Source: Cymbidium sinense | Lineage: Eukaryota; Streptophyta; Magnoliopsida; Asparagales; Orchidaceae | Direction: 5' to 3' | DNA length: 64,000 bases | Assembly: GCA_021442155.1 (NCBI GenBank) | Contig: CM038222.1 | Coordinates: 56,353,352 to 56,417,351, forward strand | Part shown: piece after piece, positions 11,942 to 23,300 of the stretch | Layout of the letters: each line of letters begins with the position of its first letter | How positions within the stretch are numbered: position 1 is the first letter of the stretch | The notes under the pieces: model-generated | Told to the model about the DNA's origin: nothing | What the model saw: the letters and a program-made list of their open reading frames with translations, nothing else | Databases searched by the model: none | Program-made: the position numbers and the translations under genes

Positions 11942-12720
11942 ACATTAATCACCTTCATCGACTGGACCCATTGTACTGAATCATAGTCCTGCTTTTGATT
12001 ATGCTTCCCTGCATGAGTTGTTCCATAATTTTTCAACGTACTCTGACCTGCGCTTGGACCAAGTGTGAGGAACCAAACCTTTCTATATAAGATTTTGAAC
12101 ACAAAGGGAGTAAAAATTAACTGGTAATTCCATTAATTCTTTAAAAGTATCTTCCTCAAGTCCAACATCCAGCTCTGGACTTGAGGATGATGAACCCAAA
12201 CAAAACTTCTTCTGCTTCACGTTACTGGAAGACTTAGGGACTTTCTTAACTATCAAACCTTCAACTTTCTAAGATGTAAGTGAGGCAAGAGCTAAGGTTC
12301 CCAACTGCTGCCTGATAGTTATACATAAATAAGATTCGAATGCTTTGCTTTGCTTGGAGGCTTCACAGTCAAAATGAAAGTCACCCCAATGGACCCACCT
12401 GGGGTTGGTATACTACTCACATTAGACTCATCCTCTGAGCTGGAATCCAAGTCTATGTGAATAGTAAGGGTACTCTGTGAACTGGAACACGACCTCTATT
12501 GGCTGAAGGCTAGCTAGGGGGTCTCCCACCTCTAGAATTGCCTCTATTTCTACATTTGTCTCTACCTAGTGGAGGTTGAAGCATTTTACCCACACGTCCA
12601 TATGACGGAATGTACTATGGGTGGAATATGATATGCAGCTCTATTTCTTTCTCATTTCCCCTTTCTTGTGGACTTGGATTTCCATTTTTCTTTTCATTTT
12701 CTTTTATCTTTTCCTTTTCT
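11942..12720 (-). other. Protease-RT spacer of element A
   Basis: The minus strand carries no conserved domain here. A low-complexity T-rich (plus strand) tract lies near 12640-12740. In Tat elements this interval is a poorly conserved linker within pol. The scraps of open frame show no conserved domain. Confidence 0.45.
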
Positions 12721-13770
12721 TTATTTTTTTTCTTTTATTTTTGTATTTGAATTTTTCCCAAGTTCACGAGAAAGGGTGTGTTGAGAAAGATAGCAGGTCG
12801 CATCCTCATAAATCTCAACCTCTCTAACTGAAAATGGCTTTTCATCACCGTTGACTCGATATTCAATTCCATCTTTTCTGAACTTGATGCACTGATGAAG
12901 GGAGGATGGAACGATCTTATTCTGATGTATTTGAGGCTTTTTTAGAAAAGCAGTGAAGGTATTTGAATAAATGATGTAGAACTTAGCTTCAGTCTTCTGA
13001 TCACCGATCTCCAACGGTAACACTATAGAACCTAAAGCCCGCTCACCTTGATCATTGAATCCTCTCAATATCATCATATCTCCTCAGAGTGTAGAGATGT
13101 TGATCCTAATATAGACAATCTTTAGACTCATAATGTTCACTACATCCATGAGAACCCTAGCGAGTCTGAACCTGTCCATGTCAACTGTGATGTAGAGGGA
13201 ACGGTTGTGCTCCCAATTCCCCTAGCAGAATGTCTTCAACTTTGAAGGTAATCCCTTGGGCTTCTTTTGCATAGTGTGCTTCCTCACCTATAGCGGTCGG
13301 CTGAGCTAAGCATATTTCAAGATCAAGAAGATCCTTGATTAGTGATTCCCTCATCTCTTTGGATAAGCAAGGGCATCATGTATGCTTAGCTTAGATGACA
13401 ACTTCCTTAGATAAGAAAGGACATTATAATCCACCTTTGGCTGGTCTTCTACAAACATATCCAAAGGTGGAGCATCCTGTGGAAGGGCTTCTTGATCTTC
13501 AGTACCAATAACTTGTTTTCCTCTATCTTGAGGTGTTGCCCTAGGAGGTAGAACCTTGCCACTATGAAGGTTGACTTCGGTGATCTCTTGAGGTAAGGTG
13601 GTGGCAAGTTCTACTTGCACTTCAGGCTCACCTACAGCTTCTTCTATGGTACCCTCATAATCGAATGATTCCAAGTCTATCTCAAGAGGTGAACCCGTAG
13701 TGTTCAGAGTTGGAAAGTCCAACTCAAACGGAAAGAGGAAGATCAGAATTATTATAGTTATTTAGACTTG
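12721..13770 (-). pseudogene. Aspartic protease and preceding linker of element A
   Basis: This domain would cleave the Gag-Pol polyprotein. Two open pieces remain. The first, 13351-13722, has an acidic linker ending VDYNVLSYLRKLSSKLSIHDAL, typical of the gag-protease junction in this lineage. The second, 12721-13077, starts MMILRGFNDQGERALGSIVLPLEI and continues KIVPSSLHQCIKF. Between them the minus strand reads RVLMD then VVNIMSLK. The active-site loop after the Asp (normally D-[ST/G]-G-S-S) appears to lack about three residues, and a stop follows before MMIL. The ALLGRPW-like motif is also altered (FLKKPQ). It is non-functional. Confidence 0.75.
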
Positions 13771-15330
13771 AAGAGTTATCATTTGGAATAGAAGAAGATA
13801 ACCTATCAGAAGTGATATAGATATAATTCAAATCAGCTTTATTCTTCAATTTCCTAGAAGTTTTTGGAGGTACAAAGTAAAGTCAAGCAGAGTGAGTGGA
13901 GTAAGAGATTTGATGCCCTTATCCGTTGATACAAGAGTTCAACTAGTAGAAGAAACAGAAGAACTAACTGAAGTGGAAGAAGTCATGGTGTAAAGCGCAA
14001 CTAAAGTTTGGAGGATGACGTGGTCGTGCTAAAGGGTTATCCCAGACCAACACATGCTACTGCTATTACTATTGCTGTTGAGCTCCTCCTTTCCTAGAGT
14101 TGGCATTGGTGACTTGAAAACCTTCCTTGGTGGTGGAGGTTTGAGCTGACTCAGGCACCTGCAAGGAAAGATTCTTAATATTTTGGACTATCTTCTTAGA
14201 GGAACAGGATAAGGAGATATTCTAACCTTCTTTGATTTTGGTAGGATAACTTGTATCCCCAAGGATTATCCTGATAGAATTGGAAGGTTGTTCCACAATG
14301 TATTCCTTTGGTATAACAGCAACACCGATCTTGAAGTTGTGTTCAAGTTAGTCCTTGAATGTGAAGCAATCCTCCAAAATGTGGCCTAGCATTCGGTGGT
14401 AAGGTCAAAAGTTTGGATCATGACTTTTGCTAACTTTCTCTGGTCTCCTAGGCTTGGGTAGCTAGGAATTAGGTTTCTTTAAGAGATTCTTAAATATTTT
14501 CCTAATTACCTCCCTCTTAAAAGAAAGGTTTGTTTAAAAAGAGTAGGAGGATCATTCTACAGCGGTATGCATGCATACCTTCTGGTATGGGCTGGGTGGT
14601 GTCGCTATGGAGGTCTGAGGCCGATAGGGCTACCTTGGTGGTGGAAAAGCAGGTGGAGTCTACTGAGGTCATGGTCTCTTGGACTAATCTCTAGCTGGCT
14701 GTTTTCCCTTATCGACCGTTGCTACTGCTCCAGGTTTCTTTCTTAAACCTTTTGGGATTTCTGCTTTGGAAACTGATCTTGAAAAGGAAAATATTTGGCC
14801 TCTCCTTTTAGACTAGTAGTCTTGTTGATTAGCTTCTCAAATTTCTTTATGGTGAAGCCCTTAAGCATGAAAGAGACCAAGCCATGGATATTCTTCAAGA
14901 GAATCTCAATGATATTCTATTCAAATAGCTGTGGTTCACACTTCATACTCAGTTATCATCGAGAATATAATCAACGATGACTCATAGTGTCTATTGTGCT
15001 ACAATGAGATCACCAATAACCCTTTGAGCTCCGAAATCTCTTGATGAAGAGTTGCTCTAACTCAGCAAAAATCTTTACTGAACTGTTGGGCAGTTCATCA
15101 TACCAATCAAAAGCAATACACACTAGGCTACTAACAAAGAGTCTAAAGAGTAAAGCATCGCTGCCACCTGCATTGTAACAACTGGCTCTGAAATGCGCTA
15201 TATGTTTCCTCGGGTTTCCACATCCATCAAAGCTTTTTAAGGAAGGAGACACAAAACCCTTGGGATACTGAATGGAATCAAATTCCTCTAAGTAGGGTCT
15301 ATGTTTGGAACTGATGATCCTCCCTGGGCT
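13771..15330 (-). pseudogene. Gag of element A
   Basis: Gag forms the virus-like particle. The retrotransposon gag core is clear at 15010-15252: FDGCGNPRKHIAHFRASC, GSDALLFRLFVSSL, AFDWYDELP and ELEQLFIKRF. Further along the minus strand (about 14.35-14.43 kb) are YHRMLGHILEDCFTFKD and LEHNFKIGVAVIP, the usual zinc-knuckle-like neighbourhood and C-terminal part. Multiple stops separate these blocks. Position upstream of protease and downstream of the leader agrees with gag. It is non-functional. Confidence 0.8.
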
Positions 15331-15599
15331 TGAGCCAAAGCTTCCTTCACCTGCTGCTCTACCATGGATTTTAGATCTTTTTCATGTATGGAGGTACTTT
15401 CCACTACCTTCTATACTAGCTAGTGCTACCTTGCTCAACAAGAGGTGGAGTCTTAACTAGGTCTAAGACATGCACTAGCTCAGGCTGACTGACATCGACT
15501 ATAATAGGATGAACTGGAGGGGCTTATTTATGAAGCACTACACTGTCGCTAACAAGTCTTGTAACTGACGTGTCATCCTATCAATCTGCTTATCCTTTT

Positions 15600-17236
15600 G
15601 CAGTAACTAATGTCGGAGGTGTTAGGTTGATTCTTCGGTATCCTCTTGATCAATCTTGTCACCTTCCATGGCTTGTTGCTCCCTAAGAAGAGAACCTCTA
15701 GTCTTAACCATGCATACACTGGCTGAATCTCCCATTAAGTCATCTTCATTGGGATCGAAGCTAACTCTTTTTTCATCTGATAACTCATACTCTAGGATCT
15801 CTTTCTTTTGCATGAAATAATTGGCTACTATCTCATTTAGAATGATCCATCTGAACATGTACGAATGATCTAGGCTGACTGGTGTGATCACTATCATGAA
15901 CTAAGAGGCACCGGAACTCACCTCGGACAGGGGAGTCAATCATGTGCGGACTGTACTCATTAGATGAATGATAATCCTGGCTGCTATTGGCTACAAGAGG
16001 GGAAGAAATCCTAAGAGGTTTCACTATAACTGATACAGCTGGACTGTCATCTAAAATAGCTGAAATAATTTTCACCATCTCCACATCTGGCTGAACTGGC
16101 AGAGTTGGTGAAGGAACGACCACGATACTTCAGGATCGCCACTCCTCACACCATAACTAGGGCAGAAGGTCGAGTAGGAGAGCTCGGCCCTACCATAATG
16201 GGTGATGTAAGAGAGGTAGGATCCCTTGGCCGTAGCCAGATCACCAACGGGGTATATTTTCCCCATATGTGGCCTTCATGGCCTTAGATGGAATGGGTGA
16301 TGCTGAAACCTATACTAGCGATGGCGGACGAGGGGTAGAGCAGTGGGGTGGAGACACCACCAACTCACTATGCACAAGAGCTGCCCTCCTGTGATGGTTG
16401 GTTCTCATGAGGAGAATACTATCAGTATGGTCAACATGGGTAGCGCGTCGAGCTAGAAAATCTATCAAAGAAGAAGCGACTGATTGATGACTGAACCTCT
16501 GTCGCTCCCTGCTAGTAATGTGTGATGTATGGGCCTCACGGACCCTCTTCTGACAAATCTGCCTCCCTACACTGTGGGGGATAATAGACCAAAATTCACT
16601 AACTCAGGCGTCCATATGTATGCCACCACGGCGTAGAATAGGCGAGAGGCGGCATATGACCTCCTCCTAAAACTCTGGGTTGAAAGTGCACCACTGAGGA
16701 TGAGATGACAGATCCTCGGCATCCTCTATCGATCTAGAGAGAGGATGGCTGGTTTTAACTAGTGGTGAAGTGATAATGGGAGACTCATCCATGGCTGGCT
16801 ACTTCAAGGTCTCAGTATGGAACTTTGACCACGTTCTTATTCTACGGTGGGTAAGATGAGGAGGAGTGGCTAGACCATACTCAAATGTGGGGTAGGCAAG
16901 CCCTGAAATTAGGGGAGCCTTACCCTTAGAGGGTACAGATAGTAGGGTGTTAGCTCGCACCGGGGTAACATGTGCAACTCTAAGATGAACTACAATTGGA
17001 ACTAGAACTGTCGGTATTGTAATCATTGAAGTTTGTGGTACATCCACAGCTTTCCTCTTCAGTGAGGAGATATTCAAATCGGTAAGTCTATCGATGACCG
17101 GCTTACGCAGCCACCTTCTAGCTGGGGAGGGGAATGCCCTCATAAGTGATCTTGGCCCCTCAAATCCCTGGCAAAAATGGATCAGATGGGTATGGTCCAG
17201 ATGAGGGAAATTAGCCTGATCTAAAGCAAGGTCCAT
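15600..17236 (-). pseudogene. Gag N-terminal/ORF1-like region of element A, function unrecognised
   Basis: Several open pieces on the minus strand (145 aa at 16799-17236, 96 aa at 15833-16123, 91 aa at 15622-15897) probably derive from one or two ancestral ORFs. The first piece starts MDLALDQANFPHL and includes PSPARRWLRKP. The last has an acidic stretch (YELSDEKRVSFDPNEDD). I recognise no domain. Ogre-type elements are known to carry an extra ORF1 between the leader and gag, and position supports that reading. An extended gag N-terminus is the alternative. Confidence 0.45.
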
Positions 17237-17396
17237 GCCATGAGGGAAGGTAAAGAAAAATTTCTAGGAACCTATCATTGCAATGCCTAAGGTAAACTGA
17301 AACTGAAATTGTACTTACACTGACTGAAAAGGATCTGCAATGAGAAATGAACTTGCATCAGTTTTTGTCTCCATAAATTTTGAATTTTGAAAATTT

Positions 17397-20150
17397 GAAC
17401 CCACATCCAACAACTTGGAAGTATTAAGTGGGGTTCAAATAGATTTGAAGAGATCGATTGAAAGAGGAATTTGAATATGAATCCAACTTCAACAAATTTG
17501 GGTATGTTGAAATATGGATTCAAAATTTTTAAGAAGGATGCTTCCAAAGGTTCAAGTTTGTTTTAAATTTGAAATTTTGATTTTGTGGACCCTTCCCTTT
17601 AATAAATTTAGGTATGTTAAAGTAAGGATCAAATTGATTTTTTTTGTTGTTTGATTGTTTCGAAAATTTTACTTACTTTGCAAATTTAGGTATGCTAAGT
17701 AAAGTAAAAGTGATTGTTTCTTTTAGTTGATTTTGTTTTGATTTTGGAAAATTTGGAATTCTTACTTAGCAAATTTAGGTATTCTAGGTGAAGAACCCAA
17801 GTGTGTTTTGCTTGAGTTTTGAAAATAGGATTCTTAGCAAATTTAAGTATGCTAAGAAAATCCTAAGTGTTTCATTTATTTTTTTTGTTTGAAAGTGGTA
17901 GGATCTTTAGCAAATTTGGTATGCCAAATGAATCCTAAGTGTTTTGTTTTGTTTTTGAAATGATTGAAAGTGCATATTCAACTTTAGCAGGTTTGGTATG
18001 CTAAAGATGAAATCCCACTGGTTTTGTGAAGTGGAAATTTTACTTAGCAAATTTGAGTATGCTAAATGAAATTCCAAATTGTGTGTTCAAAATTTTTGAT
18101 TTGTTTTTGGTTTTGAAAATGGAAACTTCTCCTTAGCAAATTTGGTATGCTAAGGAACAGAGTTCCAAAGGTGTTTGAAAATTTTGTTTTGATTTTGGAT
18201 TTGGAGACTTTATTTAGTAAATTTGGGTATGCTAAATAAAAATCCAAATGTGTTTTGAAAATTTTTGAATTTTGAATTTGGAAACTTCATTTAACAAATT
18301 TGGGTATGTTAAGTGAGGTTCCAAATGGTGTTCAAAAATTTTATTGATTTTTTTTTTTGGATTTGGAAACTTCACTTAACAAATTTGGATATGTTAAATA
18401 AAATTCCAAATGGTGTTTAAAAATTTTGTTTTGATTTTAGATTTGGAAACTTCACTTAGTAAATTTGAGTATGTTAAATGAGGTTCCAAAATATATTTTG
18501 AAAATGTTTGGAAAATTTTTATTTGGAAACTTTACTTAACAAATTTGGGTATGTTAAATGAAGTTCCAAAGTGTGTTTTGAAAATTTTTAGATTTTTGAT
18601 TTGGAAACTTCACTTACCAACTTTGGGTATGTTAAAAGAAATTCCAAAAAGTTTGTTTGAAAATTTTGAAATACGATTGTTAATTTTTGATTTTGGATTT
18701 GGAAATTTTATTTAATAAATTTGGGTATGTTAAATGAAATTTCAAATGTGTTTTTTTGAAAATTTTTTATATTTTGGGTTTGGAAACTTCACTTAACAAA
18801 TTTGGGTATGTTAAATGAAATTCCAAAAGGATGTTTGAAAATTTTTGAAATGTGATTGTCGATTTTTTATTTTGGAAGAGAGGATTTCCATCTAACAAAT
18901 TTAGGTATGTAGAATGGAGATCAATCTCATTTTTAGAATTTTAATTTTTTTGTGTGTGATTGTTGCTTTTTGAAAGAGAGGAATTCCAACTTAAAACATA
19001 TGTGGGATATATTTAAGTGGGATTTCCAAATTTTAATTTTATTTGAGAATGAAATCTTCATTCAATAAATTTGGGTATATTGAATGAGGATGTTTATATG
19101 TGCTTTCGAAAAGTTTAATTTTGTTCGAAAATGAAACTTCCATTCAATAAGTGTGAGTATATTGAATGGAAAGATTTCACATGTGCTTTTGAAATTTCAA
19201 TTTTGTTTTTGGAAATGAAAGTTCCATTCAATAAGTGTGAGTGTATTGAATGGAAAGATTTCACATGTGCTTTTGAAAATTTTAATTCTGATTTTGGAAA
19301 GATGATTGTTCATTTTATTTTTGGTAATGAAGTCTTCATCAAAGTTAATTGATGGGAAGATGTTCATTTTGCTTTTAGAAAATTTCTCATTTGATTTTTG
19401 ATTTTAGGAAGATGATTGTTTATTTTATTTTTGAGAATGAGATCATCATCAAAGTGAATTGATGGGAAGATGTTCATTTATGCTTTTGAAAAGTTTTTGA
19501 TTTGATTTTAGAAAGATGATTGTTCATTTTATTTTTGAAAATGAAATCTCCATCAAAATGAATTGATGGGAGATGTTCATTTGTGCTTTTGCAAAAGATT
19601 TTGATTTTGATTTTAGAAAGATGATTGTTCATTTTATTTTTGGTAATGAAATCTTCATCAAAGTAAATTGATGGAAAGATCTTCATTTTTGCTTTTGGAA
19701 AATGTTTTAATTTTCTTTGAAAATGAAACTTCCATTCAATAAGTGGAAGTATTGAATGAAAAGATTCATATATGCTTTTGAAAATTTTAATTTTTGGAAA
19801 GATGATTTTTCATTTTATTTTGGAAATGAAATCTCCATCAAAGTGAATTGATGGAAAGATATTCATTTGTGGTTTTGGAAAATTTTGTTATTTTTATTTT
19901 GAGGATTCCTACATGTAACAATTACAATAATTGTTAGATGAGGGTGATTTAAGAAAATTTTGTGGAAAATATTTTATTAAGTGTATTTTTGAAAAGGTGC
20001 TTTTGAAAAGCAAAGTTCTTTATGGAAGATTTTATTTATTTTTAGGATGAACCTTTCGTTATCATGAAAATGATAAGGAGGAAGTCTTTAAAATGTTTTC
20101 TTTTGTTTAGATGTTTTCATTTTTGCCCATTGGAGAACCCAATGGGGGTT
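17397..20150 (-). repeat. Array of about 30 hairpin units in the 5' leader of element A
   Basis: The region is a tandem array with a period of about 75-100 bp. Most units are built as left arm, short conserved spacer resembling AAATTTGGGTAT, and right arm that pairs with the left. Examples: 17828-17863 (GGATT.TTAGCA / TGCTAA..AATCC), 18200-18248 (TTTGGA..TTTATTTAG / CTAAATAAA..TCCAAA), 19138-19171 (TTCCATTCAAT / ATTGAATGGAA, perfect) and 19547-19573 (TCTCCATCAA / TTGATGGGAGA, one bulge). At the primer-site end, 20126-20146 has CCCATTGG / CCAATGGG. Stem sequences differ between units while pairing is kept. It lies between the primer binding site and gag, so it would be in the leader RNA. Confidence 0.85.
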
Positions 20151-20327
20151 CTAAGACTAATAAGGAATGCGGTCCTAAAACCTAAAGATGTTGGCTAACT
20201 CAAGTCAAGAATGAAATAAGCTAAGTGCCAACAGAAAGAAGGATAGTCTTGGATTCATACCAAAGTGTAAATCCACTATCGATACTCAAAGACAATGATC
20301 ATTTACCAAAGATGGAGAGAGGAACCA

Positions 20328-20345
20328 TCCCCAGTGGAGTCACCA
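20328..20345 (-). promoter_or_regulatory. Primer binding site of element A (tRNA-Arg-like)
   Basis: On the minus strand these 18 bases read TGGTGACTCCACTGGGGA. This resembles the tRNA-Arg-type site reported for Ogre/Tat elements. It sits 8 bp downstream of an LTR end in ...CACCACA at 20354. Element C has a diverged form at 54378-54395 with the same ATTTC-TGG lead-in. This site fixes the end of the 5' LTR and the minus orientation. Confidence 0.75.
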
Positions 20346-20353
20346 GAAAAATC

Positions 20354-23300
20354 TGTGGTGAAAATTTTCCACACACATATTAGAGTTGCCTTCAAATCTA
20401 TAGAGAAAGGAGAGGCAAAACTATATATGTAGAAATTCATCATAGTAAAATGCCACATAGATCTGCAGATGTACTTATTCAGGTGATCAGAATAGTATGC
20501 TATCTCGAAAGATAGAAGTCACTACCCTTTAATGGAATCGATCCCCTCAATAAGGACTCCTAAGGACGATGGGTCTGCATATGTACTAGAGATTCTTCCC
20601 CTACTTTACATGGAAAAGTAAAGCAGGGTTTATTTTAAAATTGAGTTCATTAAGTTTCCTACAAGGGCAAGCCCCTATAGTTAATTACATCTTAAGGAAT
20701 GGGGATTCCTTAGAAAACTCTCAATTAAGGTAAATGATCATTGTCTCTAAAGATTTCAATAGGAAGGACTATCAATCGATTGGTTTCTTTCTCAAGATCA
20801 AATGGGATTGATCAAAGAAAGATTTATTATTGAAGCCAAAATAGGAATAAGTTGGAGATGCTCATGATGCTAGGAAACCTAGCGAGCCTCTCAAACTATC
20901 CTATAGTTGTGCTTTAAGTTTTTGAAATTGATTTAGTTTGTTTTAGTTGTATTTATCATTAGAAATTTAGGACTTATGATTCATTAACACAAGATTAAGG
21001 AAATACCTAAGAGGTGAGGAATTATGCTTATAGCCCATAAAAGGGAAAAGCAATCTCAGAACCTCTATCAAGGGATCTTCGGTGAGGTCTAGAAGCACAA
21101 CCTAAATCTAAGGCAAAAAATGGGTAATTGGTTTACCTCTATAAGAGAGAACAAACCACCCAACAGCTTGGACTTACAATAGCGGGGTGGCCACCAACTA
21201 ACTCGTATGATTTTAAATTCATGTAGGCAAGTCTTTATGCTTAATTCAAAATGGTTAGGCTATTTTTATTTAGAAAGAGGTTAAGTCTTTAAACTCACTC
21301 CCTAAAGAGACTAGATCATGTAAAGGTATGCTTCAAATGGCCTAAATTTAATGCAATTCAAATTTCATTTTATTTTTCATTTTGGATAATTATTTTGACT
21401 CAGGCTAATAGGATTTTTATGCCTAATGCATGAGAAAGAAGATTATTGGCCAAAATCAACGAGAAGGGAGGAGGTGAGTTTCCACCATGACTCTCACAGG
21501 TCATGCCGGGTTCTCTGGAAAAGGTGGAAGCCCTCCAAACGAGAGTAAAATAAGATGCATTTGTGCATGATATTATAAAAAAATGCTCTTCCAGTTAGGG
21601 GTTGCTAATTCTTTTCTTTTGATTTAAACCTAAGCTTTAGGTGAGGTTATGAGTTGTTTAATTTTATTTTGAGTTGTTAAGTTGGGTAAAAAATTGATTT
21701 TTTTTTCTAAAGAGTCTAATCCTCATCCAGACCATACATAAAGCAAGAAAGAAACTAGGAAAATCATGCCACTTAATGCGCAAGTTAAATAAACATCAAC
21801 CAATTTATAAAACTAACATAAAAAAGAATAAAAGGTCGTTGTGGTTGGGCACCACTACACAAACTTGAAAATATCAAATGTGGGTAGCCGAGCTCTACTC
21901 TTATACAACCCGGGTTACAAATGAATTGAATTACAATTTAAGTAAAGGAATTCATTATTATTGGGGTCTTTAAGCTTTCTTTCTTCTTTCTTCTTTTCTT
22001 CTTTTCTTCTTTCTTCTTTTCTTCTTTCTTCTTTTCTTCTTTTGGATCTTCCTTCTTGGATGGTTGGAAGGTGGATGCTCCAAGGCTTCACATGGTACAT
22101 AAGATGGGATCTTATGACCAATGTTCATCCTAATCCCCATAACAAATCATTCCAAAATCTTAATTATACAAATTTTTACATGAAAATGGAAAGTGGAAAT
22201 CTAACTAACACCTGCGAAATAAAGGTTTGTAAATCACACCACATAAATCCCAAGCATGAATATTGAACTTATCAACCCACATATGGGTGACTAAGTTCAC
22301 CTGACCTATGGATTATGCTTAGGGGAATAAAGTGCCTGCAAGAAAGAAGCAGATATATTTTTATTTATGATAGCTCCCCTTAAGCACAATCCCCTCCAGA
22401 AAAGAATAGTTAGATTGAGCACATCCTACCATTCATTCTATGAGCATACACCTTAACATCCAATCTAAAACCTATATCACAAAACAAAACAAACATCAAA
22501 CCATGCACCGACCTAACATAAGGCTAGAAGTGGTGACTTTGGCTAATGTGTGTGCTTTGAAGGTTTGTGGTATGCTTAACTAGGATTTTAGGTTCAAGTT
22601 TTCTAAGTGTGAAGGACATGTTCAACATAGAGGTTCATTTAAGTTGGTAAAGTATTTTGGGTTTATTTTATTTCATGTTTTAATTTGGTTTTAGTGATAC
22701 GTACATTTAATTACTAAGTTATGAAGAGAGGGAAAGAGAAGAGAATTTCTCTTTCCTTCCCTAACCTTAAGTAATTTCTAAGGTAAGTTCACATTTTAAT
22801 TTCATTTAGGTGAATGTTTTGATTAAAATTTTTAGTTAATCCTAAGTTTAGATAAACTCTAAACCAAAAAGAAAGGCATTTTAAGATTAAATAAAATGAA
22901 TCAAAATTCACATAACACACATTACCTCAATTCTTTTCCAACATATATAACATGCATATGGATGGATCCTAAGCATATCTATATATACAAATTAAAGTAA
23001 TTAAGACACTTTATGATGCATTCTAAGTAATCCATTTAAGAAAATTTAGAAGTTAAACATGTATGGTTTTCTTAAATAGAAAAGATTTTCCTTATCCAAA
23101 ATTTCACAGACATGCATGAAAGTAAGAAAGGCATAAGTGAGTATAGCGCCATTGTTAACCAGAGGTATAAGGTACAAGACCTACTTAGGGCTACTTAAAG
23201 CCTCACAACCTTGGGATTGTCTAGACTAATATACCACTTTCCTTAAGTACAAACATGCATATAAAAGAAATGAAATAGAAAAGGAATATGCAAAAAGTAG

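Noticed and set aside
21961..22266. 101-codon Ser/Phe/Leu-rich frame and its complementary Lys/Glu/Arg frame
   Set aside because: Both are produced by the TTC/TTTC microsatellite and have no conserved domain.
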